The notes under the pieces were generated by a model, which was given only the letters and a program-made list of their open reading frames with translations, did no database searches and had not been told where the DNA came from. The translations under genes were made by a program, and so were the position numbers. Below are positions 1 to 5,776 of a stretch of DNA of 8,151 nucleotides, in pieces. Each line of letters starts with the position of its first letter. The stretch's first letter is position 1. The stretch is from Bacteroidia bacterium (lineage in GTDB: Bacteria > Bacteroidota > Bacteroidia > Cytophagales > Cyclobacteriaceae). The stretch spans positions 1-8,151 of the forward strand of contig JANXRR010000499.1 of the NCBI GenBank assembly GCA_025356795.1. Reading direction: 5' to 3'.

Positions 1-1113
1 CAAGGCCATTTTCTTAAAGGCTTTTGAGTTGCTTAGTTTGGCGCCACCAAAAAGTAATAATAACGCCCCGCCTGACAGGCCACCAATGGTGGCCAAAGAA
101 GCCATTAATAAACTATGTATGCTTACCCATTCAAAATTGAAATTGTCGTTGTTCAACATAATAAGAATTAAAGAAGAAACTGTTAACACTATTCCTGCTA
201 CTCCGGCCACACCAAAACCTGGAATGATAAAAATCTCGGCTACCAATAGTCCTACGCCAATAAAAAGAGCAATTATTTCCCAATACGCAGCCAGGCCATT
301 TAGATAATAAGGAATTAAGTAAAGGACTAAAGCAAGTAGTGCTGCCACAGCCGCAAAGCCAATGCCAGGTGCTTGAAGCTCAAAATATATTCCACCAATA
401 ATCATTAAGATAAGAATGCCGCTGATGAACGGATTTAAGAAGAAGGCGACAATTTTCTCTAGGCCACTCAATTCAAAGTGTTCGAGTGAATAATCGGTAA
501 CGTTATTTCTTTTTAGAATCTCTTCTATGGATTGAACTTTCGCTTCGCAATAGCCATGCTTTATAGCTTCAGATGTTGTAAACGTAATTACTTTTCCTGC
601 TTGCTTTATGCTATCAATTACAATTTTCTCGTCTACCATCCCTTCTGCTATTCGTGGGTCTCGTCCATTTTCTTCAGCGGTAGCTCTCATAATAGAACGC
701 ATGTACGATTGATATTTATCCGGTGCTGCTTTGCCACTTCCGCCTTCTACCACAGTAGCAGCCCCAATACTGGCTCCTGGCGACATATAAATACTATCGC
801 ATGCAATGGAAATAAGGGCTCCTGCCGAAGCCGCATCAGAATTCACGAATACCCATATCGGTTTTTTGAAACCCATAACTTTATCTACAATGTCTTTCGC
901 ATCAGTCAATACACCTCCATAAGTGTCCATCTCTACTATTACATAATCAGCTTCTATTTCCTTTGCGTGATCTAATGCCAGTGAAACATAGCGAGTCATG
1001 CGCGTATCAATTTCATCTTTTATATCCATCACCATTACAAGTTTTTTTTTCGGTTGAGCCATAGCTGAAAGAACCAAAGCCATCAAGAATGTAAAACCAA
1101 CAATTTTTTTCAT
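1..1113 (-). CDS. NfeD-family membrane-bound serine protease (ClpP-class), 3'-truncated by window edge
   Basis: The reverse strand is open for 371 codons from ATG 1113-1111 to the window edge without a stop, so only the C-terminus is missing. Residues 1-20 form a Sec signal peptide (MKKIVGFTFL... ending AMAQ). Residues about 24-200 form a ClpP-like crotonase fold. The segment DAASAGAL supplies the probable nucleophile Ser97, and AAPDKY supplies the probable general base Lys133. These match the Ser-Lys dyad of the archaeal stomatin-operon protease PH1510 (S97/K138). Residues about 225-356 hold four or five membrane segments (for example ILILMIIGG and IIALFIGVGLLVAEIF). In this family a small soluble OB-fold NfeD domain follows, and here it would lie beyond position 1. 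Relatives cleave hydrophobic segments, often of stomatin/SPFH partners encoded next door. A partner downstream is possible but not visible. The gene is divergent from the LysM operon. The family call is firm; the substrate is unknown. Confidence 0.93.
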   Translation of the reverse strand, partial: MKKIVGFTFLMALVLSAMAQPKKKLVMVMDIKDEIDTRMTRYVSLALDHAKEIEADYVIVEMDTYGGVLTDAKDIVDKVMGFKKPIWVFVNSDAASAGALISIACDSIYMSPGASIGAATVVEGGSGKAAPDKYQSYMRSIMRATAEENGRDPRIAEGMVDEKIVIDSIKQAGKVITFTTSEAIKHGYCEAKVQSIEEILKRNNVTDYSLEHFELSGLEKIVAFFLNPFISGILILMIIGGIYFELQAPGIGFAAVAALLALVLYLIPYYLNGLAAYWEIIALFIGVGLLVAEIFIIPGFGVAGVAGIVLTVSSLILIMLNNDNFNFEWVSIHSLLMASLATIGGLSGGALLLLFGGAKLSNSKAFKKMAL

Positions 1114-1170
1114 TGCAATGCGTTGAATTAGCTGTAAAAATAACAGTTTAAAAACAGAAATTATTCACTA

Positions 1171-1199
1171 TTGGAAGTCCCAAGGAATTGGTAACTTTT
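1171..1199 (+). promoter_or_regulatory. Possible Bacteroidota-type promoter for the LysM operon
   Basis: TTGG at 1171-1174 lies 17 nt before TAACTTTT at 1192-1199. The Bacteroidota sigma factor consensus is TTTG, 17-23 nt, TAnnTTTG. The -7 box has one mismatch, at the final base. The predicted transcript would start only about 10 nt before the ATG at 1217. The divergent NfeD-type gene must also be transcribed from this 103-bp gap, but no convincing box was found on that strand. Confidence 0.3.
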
Positions 1200-1216
1200 C
1201 GCCTAGTTTTAGAAGT

Positions 1217-2116
1217 ATGATAAAGATTGTTCTGTTAGCCCTATTTTCATTTGCACCCGCTGATTCTGTTAGAACGGAAACAATTAATGGCAAAACTTTT
1301 ATTATTCATAAAGTAGATGCAGGCGAAACGCTTTATGCCATCTCAAGAAAATACAAGGCCTCTGTAGCCTCCATTAAAGAATCTAACGAAAACTCTGAAA
1401 CCGGAATAAAAGAAGGGCAATTGTTGAAGATTCCGTTCGAAAAGAAAACGATAGCCAAAGAAACCAAAATAGAACCCAAGAAACCGGCTACTAAAAAGCT
1501 GCATACCGTGGCTGCTAAAGAGTCACTTTCTTCTATCGCAAGGCTCTATAAAGTAAGCGTTAAGCAATTGAAAGAACTTAATTCCTTGACAGAGGATGAA
1601 GTAAAAATAGGACAGGTGCTGGTAGTTTCTGGAACTACACCCGCTTTAGAGACAGAAAAAAAGGTGGTTGTTAAGGTAGATAAACAAGTTGCTGCCGCAG
1701 AAAAGAAAGAAGTAGTTAAGGTAGAGAATCAACAGCCTGTGGAAAGGAAAGTAAAGGAAATTCAAAATGTAGAAGTTGTAAAGCCTGCTGAAAAGGTTGA
1801 GAAAAAGGAAGATGTAATAGTGATTTCTGAAAATACAGGTGGCTCAGATGAAGTAAAGGAGTTAGGCTTGGCAGAAATTATGGAAGGTACTGAAGGAAGC
1901 AGGAAATATTTGGCGTTACATCGTACTATTAAAGCAGGCTCGATTGTGAAAGTAAGAAATGAGACCACCAATAAAGAAGTTTTTGTGCGAGTAACAGGTT
2001 CTTTTTCCCCTGCCGATACCGATCAAAAAGTTGTACTAAAAATTTCAAAGTCTGCATTTGATCGCTTGGGCGGAGTTGACACCAGCTTTAAAGCGGAAGT
2101 CACGTATTACAAGTAA
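1217..2116 (+). CDS. Secreted peptidoglycan-binding protein: two LysM domains plus RlpA-like double-psi beta-barrel
   Basis: A 299-residue envelope protein. A short signal peptide is seen at residues 1 to about 15 (MIKIVLLALFSFAPA). LysM 1 spans about 29-73 (HKVDAGETLYAISRKYK, then GQLLKIPF). LysM 2 spans about 95-137 (HTVAAKESLSSIARLYKVS, then GQVLVV). LysM modules bind N-acetylglucosamine-containing glycans such as peptidoglycan. A charged Lys/Glu/Val-rich linker covers about 140-212 and probably spans periplasmic space. The C-terminal domain (about 216-298) resembles the RlpA double-psi barrel: LALHRTIKAGSIVKVRNE keeps the AHRT-like and VxN signatures, and FDRLGGVD matches the end of the fold. 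The usual VRINDRGPF segment reads VRVTGSFSP, so the Asp needed for lytic transglycosylase activity in Pseudomonas RlpA seems absent. A binding or structural role is therefore more likely than cleavage. The stop overlaps the next start (TAATG), which suggests translational coupling. Confidence 0.9.
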   Translation: MIKIVLLALFSFAPADSVRTETINGKTFIIHKVDAGETLYAISRKYKASVASIKESNENSETGIKEGQLLKIPFEKKTIAKETKIEPKKPATKKLHTVAAKESLSSIARLYKVSVKQLKELNSLTEDEVKIGQVLVVSGTTPALETEKKVVVKVDKQVAAAEKKEVVKVENQQPVERKVKEIQNVEVVKPAEKVEKKEDVIVISENTGGSDEVKELGLAEIMEGTEGSRKYLALHRTIKAGSIVKVRNETTNKEVFVRVTGSFSPADTDQKVVLKISKSAFDRLGGVDTSFKAEVTYYK

Positions 2117-3219
2117 TGAAGTTTGGCTTTTTATTGACGTTAGTTGCCTCCCAAATTTCATTCAGTCAGAACCTAGTTCCCAATTCAGGGTTTGAAGAAT
2201 ATTATAATTGCCCTACCGCACCCAACATAAATTATAAAACAAAAGAGCTTGCTCAGGGATGGAATTCACCTACAGGTGGCACTCCTGATCTTTATAATAG
2301 TTGCAACAAAGGATCTGGAAATATTCCGCACAATTGGGCTGGTGTGGCAAGATCGCACTCGGGCGATGGATATGCTGGAATTTATGTCTGGGCAAGTGGT
2401 ATTAACTATCGCGAGTACTTGCAGACCAAACTGAAAACAACTCTTCAAAAAGATAAGATATATCGCATAGAATTCTTTTTTAGGTTGGCAAGTTATTCAC
2501 GGCACAGTATTGATCGCATTGGTATTTTACTAACAGATTCAGCTGTAAATATTGCCAAGGACAAAGTGATTGAGAGAAACCCTACGATTTCAAAAGTATA
2601 TGATTCGGCTTTTAGAAAAAGTTCGGGTTTATGGGAAAAAGTAAGCCAGCAATATATTGCCCATGGTGGTGAATTGTATATGATTATCGGAAATTTCTTT
2701 GACGATGACAAGACAAAGAATTTCCATATCAATTATGAGCCAATTCAGGAACCCATGCTTGCCAGTGCTTGCTATTTTTATATTGATGATGTGAGTGTGA
2801 TGGATGTCGATTCAATCCCGTCAACCTCACTTCCGTTTACCTATACATCAGAAATTAAACCCAATGAGACTTATGTGTTGAAGAATATTCAATTTGAGTT
2901 CGGTAAATCCAATCTCAAACCTTCTTTTATTGAACTTGAAAAATTGCTTAGCATTCTAAAAGCGAATACTCAGTGGAAAATAGTGTTGACAGGCCATACC
3001 GATGATGTGGGGTCTGCCGTATTCAATAGGCAATTGTCTGAAAGCAGGGCAGCCAGTGTTGGTAAATTTTTGATAGCTAATGGAATTAACAAAAACAGAA
3101 TTTCCACTCGTGGTCGTGGTAAAGATAAACCTCTTCAAAAGGAAAATACAGAAGGCGCTCGCGCCATTAATAGGAGAGTGGAAGTTACTTTTATACATTC
3201 CATGAATGAAAACAAGTAA
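2116..3219 (+). CDS. OmpA-domain outer-membrane/periplasmic protein with jelly-roll-like N-terminal domain
   Basis: A 367-residue protein with a signal peptide at residues 1 to about 17 (MKFGFLLTLVASQISFS). No lipobox and no eight-stranded OmpA barrel are evident. Residues about 18-232 look like a beta-sandwich (jelly-roll) domain, starting NLVPNSGFEEY and ending CYFYIDDVSVMD, a pattern common in secreted Bacteroidota proteins. Residues about 252-360 are a classic OmpA C-terminal peptidoglycan-binding domain: IQFEFGKSNL, then TGHTDDVGS, NRQLSESRAASV, GINKNRISTRGRG and NRRVEVTF. The diaminopimelate-carboxylate ligands defined in Acinetobacter OmpA are conserved as Asp296 and Arg311, with the same 15-residue spacing. 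The domain should therefore anchor the protein to the cell wall. The start ATG overlaps the stop of the LysM gene by 1 nt, and the 3' end overlaps the next gene by 14 nt. The N-terminal ligand is unknown; carbohydrate binding is only a guess from the fold. Confidence 0.92.
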   Translation: MKFGFLLTLVASQISFSQNLVPNSGFEEYYNCPTAPNINYKTKELAQGWNSPTGGTPDLYNSCNKGSGNIPHNWAGVARSHSGDGYAGIYVWASGINYREYLQTKLKTTLQKDKIYRIEFFFRLASYSRHSIDRIGILLTDSAVNIAKDKVIERNPTISKVYDSAFRKSSGLWEKVSQQYIAHGGELYMIIGNFFDDDKTKNFHINYEPIQEPMLASACYFYIDDVSVMDVDSIPSTSLPFTYTSEIKPNETYVLKNIQFEFGKSNLKPSFIELEKLLSILKANTQWKIVLTGHTDDVGSAVFNRQLSESRAASVGKFLIANGINKNRISTRGRGKDKPLQKENTEGARAINRRVEVTFIHSMNENK

Positions 3220-3979
3220 ACTCGCGGAGCTGCAATTATTTTTGGATGAGAAGGTAGATAAATATAATCGACCCGGTTTTATCGAAAACGATCCTATCTC
3301 TATTCCACATTCTTTCAGCAAGAAACAAGATGTAGAAATAGCCGGATTTCTGGCAGCAGTGTTGGCGTGGGGGCAGCGCATAACAGTAATTAATAAGGCC
3401 AGGCAGTTTCTTTTGTGTATGGAAAATGATCCTCACAACTTCCTCATGCACCATACTGAAAATGATTTAAAACCGTTCGCGAAATTTAAGCATAGAACCT
3501 TCAATGGTATCGATGCTTTGTATTTCATTAAGTCACTTTCAACGTTTTATAAACATCATCAATCGTTAGAAGAAGCTTTCACAGTACCCCAACAATCAGC
3601 CAATGTTGAACAGGGCTTAATCAACTTCCATGCACTGTTTTTCTCGCTCGATTATCCGTTGCGTACGTTAAAACATGTGTCCTCGCCTGCGCGCAAGTCT
3701 GCTTGTAAAAGAATTAATATGTACTTGCGCTGGATGGTGCGCAGCCATGCAACTGGTGTTGACTTTGGCTTATGGAAAAGTATTTCGCCAGCTCAATTGG
3801 TTTGCCCGCTCGATGTACACGTGGAGCGTGTGGCACGAAAACTTAAACTAATAAAACGCACTCAGGCAGATTGGCAAACGGCAGTTGAACTTACCAACAA
3901 CCTAAAAAAGTTTGACGCTTTGGATCCTGTGAAATACGACTTTGCTTTATTTGGATTAGGTGTAGAGGAGAAGTTTTAA
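3206..3979 (+). CDS. TIGR02757 (DUF2400) family protein, possible HhH-GPD-like DNA repair protein
   Basis: The 257-residue length fits the TIGR02757 family, which is found mostly in Bacteroidota and some other phyla and has no proven function. Recognisable family blocks are GFLAAVLAWGQR (about 47-58), FNGIDALYFIKSL (about 99-111), CKRINMYLRWMVR (about 167-179), CPLDVHVERVARKL (200-213) and FALFGLGV (246-253). The PLDVHVERVARKL block resembles the VDTHVxRVAxRL segment of endonuclease III-type HhH-GPD glycosylases, which would make Asp203 the counterpart of their catalytic aspartate. That link is inference. There is no signal peptide or membrane segment, so the protein should be cytosolic. The ATG at 3206 lies inside the 3' end of the OmpA-domain gene, and the 14-nt overlap argues for co-translation. 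No upstream in-frame alternative start is needed, because homologous sequence begins near residue 5. Function is open; family membership is confident. Confidence 0.88.
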   Translation: MKTSKLAELQLFLDEKVDKYNRPGFIENDPISIPHSFSKKQDVEIAGFLAAVLAWGQRITVINKARQFLLCMENDPHNFLMHHTENDLKPFAKFKHRTFNGIDALYFIKSLSTFYKHHQSLEEAFTVPQQSANVEQGLINFHALFFSLDYPLRTLKHVSSPARKSACKRINMYLRWMVRSHATGVDFGLWKSISPAQLVCPLDVHVERVARKLKLIKRTQADWQTAVELTNNLKKFDALDPVKYDFALFGLGVEEKF

Positions 3980-4061
3980 AGGATATAGCGGGCAGCACTG
4001 TCATTTAGCGCAAAACTTTCATCTTAAAGCAACAGCTTGGCCTCAAAAGCAGCGCACCTCA

Positions 4062-4114
4062 CCTTAAACCCAGATTACTCAATAGAAAATCGTATGGCGG
4101 AATCTGGGTTAAGG
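4062..4114. repeat. Imperfect inverted repeat, possible mobile-element end or palindromic repeat
   Basis: The left arm CCTTAAACCCAGATT (4062-4076) pairs with the right arm AATCTGGGTTAAGG (4101-4114). The arms are complementary except for one extra A in the left arm, and the loop is 24 nt. There is no T-tract after either arm, so a classical intrinsic terminator is unlikely, although the structure lies 82 nt past the TIGR02757 stop. It could be a MITE or REP-like element, or the fused ends of a lost insertion sequence. Confidence 0.7.
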
Positions 4115-4165
4115 AATTCAGAGAGCTAATTTAGTGATCGGTGGTTACAGGCAATCTTGATCAAA

Positions 4166-4183
4166 ATCGGAAAAGAATCCGAT
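4166..4183 (-). terminator. Weak hairpin, possible terminator of the oxidoreductase gene
   Basis: ATCGGA (4166-4171) and TCCGAT (4178-4183) form a perfect 6-bp stem around a 6-nt loop. Read on the minus strand, the hairpin is followed by TTTTGATC, a short T-run, about 110 nt after the stop of the minus-strand oxidoreductase. The stem has only three G-C pairs, so termination would be weak at best. Confidence 0.3.
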
Positions 4184-4289
4184 AATTTGCTTTTCCCAGA
4201 CCTACTTGAGAAGACCAGTATTTGGTTCTTTTACTTCCTTCCGCCACTCGCAATTACGGTCAATAAAGTTGGTTTTGGTACGAAGCGAT

Positions 4290-5396
4290 CTAGAATTTGA
4301 GTATCACCGTTTTTTGAGTGCTCGCACTTTCACGGGCTGCATCAAGAATTTCCATTACCAATAAATTGTTTTCTAAAGAGGAGAGGTCGAACGGTGGTAG
4401 TGTTATTTTATTTTTGACTACCGCTGCCAGCAATGCAAACGGATCGTCCTGTGGCTGCTCGCGTTCTGGCAGGGTAAGTACCTCTTCATTGTAGCCATCA
4501 TAGCCTTCTGCCATACGTGTGCGTAAGGTGTGCCGATTATCTGCAAAGATGGATCCTTTCAATCCATATACTTCCATATCTTTTCTGCCAATGGGCCAGT
4601 TCCACGAAGCTTGTATAATGGCCGTGGCATCATCATAAGTAAGAATGATGGTGGCCTCATCATCTACTTTCGGGTTGTTTTCTTTTTGCAGTTGTTGGGT
4701 AATGGCGGTTACTGTTTTGGGCCTTTTCCCTTTCATCAACCAAGTGGTAAGATTGGCACCATAGCAGCCGAAATCGGTAATAGCACCACCTCCGTTTTGA
4801 ACGGGGTCGGTGAGCCAATCCAAAAATTCGCTCGTTATCTTAAGTTTTTTTGGGCCTCGGTGGCCATCGCGAATAACTATTTTGCGCAAGTCGCCTACCA
4901 CGCCTGCTTCCAGTAGCTCATGCGCTTTATGATTGCTGGGGTACCAGGTAGTTTCGTAATTGGTGAGCAACTGTATGTGATGTTTCTTTACCAGTGCTTC
5001 CATTTTTTTGGCGTGCTCCATATTCACAGCCAAGGGCTTTTCAACTATCACGTGTATTCCTTTAGGGGCAGCCATCTCAACTACCATCAAATGTTCATAA
5101 ATTGTGCCGAAGGCGGCAACGGCTTGCGGCTTGGTAGCGGCAAGCATTTCCGCCAGGTTAGTAAATACAATATTCATGGAGAACTTGTACTGGTCAGCAT
5201 AGCGCTGGGCTAACTCACGGTTCGGCTCTGCAATGCCCACAATTTTAATGTCACCCCGATCGGCCCGGCCAAGTATGCCATGTACGTGCGTATGCGTTAG
5301 CCCTACCACCCCAACACGCAGCGGCTCGTTTTGGGCCACCGCAGTTAATGGTATGAACACCGAAATAACCGATAGTAAAAGTAAAGCACGTATCAT
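4290..5396 (-). CDS. Secreted Gfo/Idh/MocA-family NAD(P)-dependent oxidoreductase
   Basis: A 368-residue protein when started at ATG 5396-5394, which begins a clear Sec signal peptide (MIRALLLLSVISVFIPLTAVAQ). An in-frame ATG at 5429 would add 11 residues before that signal and is less likely. The Rossmann domain starts RVGVVGLTHTHVHG (about 27-40), with THTH in place of the usual glycine-rich loop. The acidic end of beta-2 is IVGIAEPN. The family signature VIVEKPLAVN places the conserved Lys at 120. In the catalytic region, GGGAITDFGCYG holds Asp208 and a Tyr212 where many members have His. Relatives oxidise or reduce sugars, inositols and related polyols. The substrate cannot be read from sequence. 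Export is common for this family in Bacteroidota, but the periplasmic cofactor source is unclear. It stands alone, flanked by gaps of 310 and 380 bp. By eye its GC looks somewhat higher than its neighbours; this was not computed. Confidence 0.92.
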   Translation of the reverse strand: MIRALLLLSVISVFIPLTAVAQNEPLRVGVVGLTHTHVHGILGRADRGDIKIVGIAEPNRELAQRYADQYKFSMNIVFTNLAEMLAATKPQAVAAFGTIYEHLMVVEMAAPKGIHVIVEKPLAVNMEHAKKMEALVKKHHIQLLTNYETTWYPSNHKAHELLEAGVVGDLRKIVIRDGHRGPKKLKITSEFLDWLTDPVQNGGGAITDFGCYGANLTTWLMKGKRPKTVTAITQQLQKENNPKVDDEATIILTYDDATAIIQASWNWPIGRKDMEVYGLKGSIFADNRHTLRTRMAEGYDGYNEEVLTLPEREQPQDDPFALLAAVVKNKITLPPFDLSSLENNLLVMEILDAARESASTQKTVILKF

Positions 5397-5561
5397 AAGT
5401 AATTTATTTAAAGCAAGTAATGGATCCAAAGTTTTTCAAGTTAGCAGAAGTTAAGGTATTTTCTGTCGAGCATAAATAAAGTAAAAGGCTTGATGGCCAA
5501 AGGAAGCAGAATTCTGTACTCACCTATATTAGACGGCTCAAGCTGACATATACTTCCTATC

Positions 5562-5634
5562 GGTAAAACTCCCACCCCATTGTGGTCACACTTGAAAGAT
5601 ACTTATGAACTATTGCTTGGTCAATGCTCCCACC
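5562..5634 (-). repeat. Pair of near-identical 15/16-bp repeats, possible insertion-sequence end remnant
   Basis: On the minus strand, GGTGGGAGCATTGACC (complement of 5619-5634) and GGTGGGAGTTTTACC (complement of 5562-5576) are direct repeats, alike at 13 positions once a 1-nt gap is allowed. Their starts are about 57 bp apart. Repeated G-rich blocks of this style are typical of the multi-repeat ends of IS21-family elements, where they bind the transposase. No transposase gene or fragment is present, so at most this is a relic. Confidence 0.4.
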
Positions 5635-5671
5635 GATTTAAATGGCTGTTGTTAATCGTTAATCTGTGAAG

Positions 5672-5712
5672 ACTCTGATCAAGGGGAAAGGCTTTGCCGA
5701 AGAGTTTTTTTT
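5672..5712 (+). terminator. Hairpin followed by eight T residues, orphan terminator-like element
   Basis: ACTCT (5672-5676) pairs with AGAGT (5701-5705), with an inner GGC-TTT-GCC mini-stem (5690-5698). The final T of the right arm begins a run of eight T (5705-5712). The layout looks like an intrinsic terminator on the plus strand, but the outer stem is only 5 bp. No plus-strand gene ends upstream in this gap. Confidence 0.3.
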
Positions 5713-5739
5713 GCCACTAGAATTGAATACTTTGCCGCC

Positions 5740-5766
5740 CTTTTCTGAAGTTTTTCGATAGAAAAG
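5740..5766 (+). promoter_or_regulatory. 7-bp inverted repeat just upstream of the hypothetical gene start
   Basis: CTTTTCT (5740-5746) and AGAAAAG (5760-5766) are perfect reverse complements around a 13-nt spacer. The second arm ends 10 nt before the ATG at 5777. The structure could be a 5'-UTR hairpin affecting translation or an operator half-site pair. The arms are AT-rich, so a chance origin is possible. Confidence 0.3.
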
Positions 5767-5776
5767 AACTTGAACA

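Larger units (their letters stand above)
3980..4289. other. 310-bp gap without a gene
   Basis: This gap separates convergent genes: TIGR02757 ends at 3979 and the oxidoreductase ends at 4290. No open frame of useful length or recognisable protein remnant was found on either strand. It holds two palindromic structures, listed separately: an imperfect 15/14-nt inverted repeat at 4062-4114 and a short hairpin at 4166-4183. The remainder (about 4190-4289) shows nothing I can interpret. Confidence 0.6.
5397..5776. other. 380-bp intergenic region between divergent genes, with repeat remnants
   Basis: The region lies between the 5' ends of the oxidoreductase (minus) and the hypothetical gene (plus), so both promoters should be here. 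No box matching TAnnTTTG with a correctly spaced TTTG was found for either gene. TACTTTG at 5728-5734 is close, but the nearest upstream TTG is only 14 nt away. No protein-coding remnant longer than about 20 codons was seen. It contains two similar repeats (5562-5576 and 5619-5634), a hairpin with an eight-T tract (5672-5712) and an inverted repeat just before the 5777 start codon. Confidence 0.55.

Noticed and set aside
532..975. 147-codon plus-strand open frame
   Set aside because: It lies antisense to the NfeD-type protease gene, whose reading frame has clear catalytic motifs and membrane segments. The plus-strand translation is low-complexity in Tyr, Ser, Phe and Cys and resembles no protein.
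1111..1120. 10-bp palindrome CATTGCAATG over the NfeD-type start codon
   Set aside because: It is short, not flanked by further symmetry, and expected by chance.
2956..3381. 141-codon minus-strand frame across the OmpA/TIGR02757 junction
   Set aside because: It is antisense to two strongly supported genes and has no coherent motifs.
5397..5429. Upstream in-frame ATG (5429) for the oxidoreductase
   Set aside because: It would place 11 residues before a complete Sec signal peptide that starts at the ATG at 5396, so the downstream start was chosen.
4530..5454. Three plus-strand open frames opposite the Gfo/Idh gene
   Set aside because: All are antisense to a well-supported oxidoreductase gene and show no recognisable domain.
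5507..5516. 10-bp palindrome CAGAATTCTG in the 380-bp gap
   Set aside because: It does not extend beyond 10 bp and has no partner copy, so it is compatible with chance.
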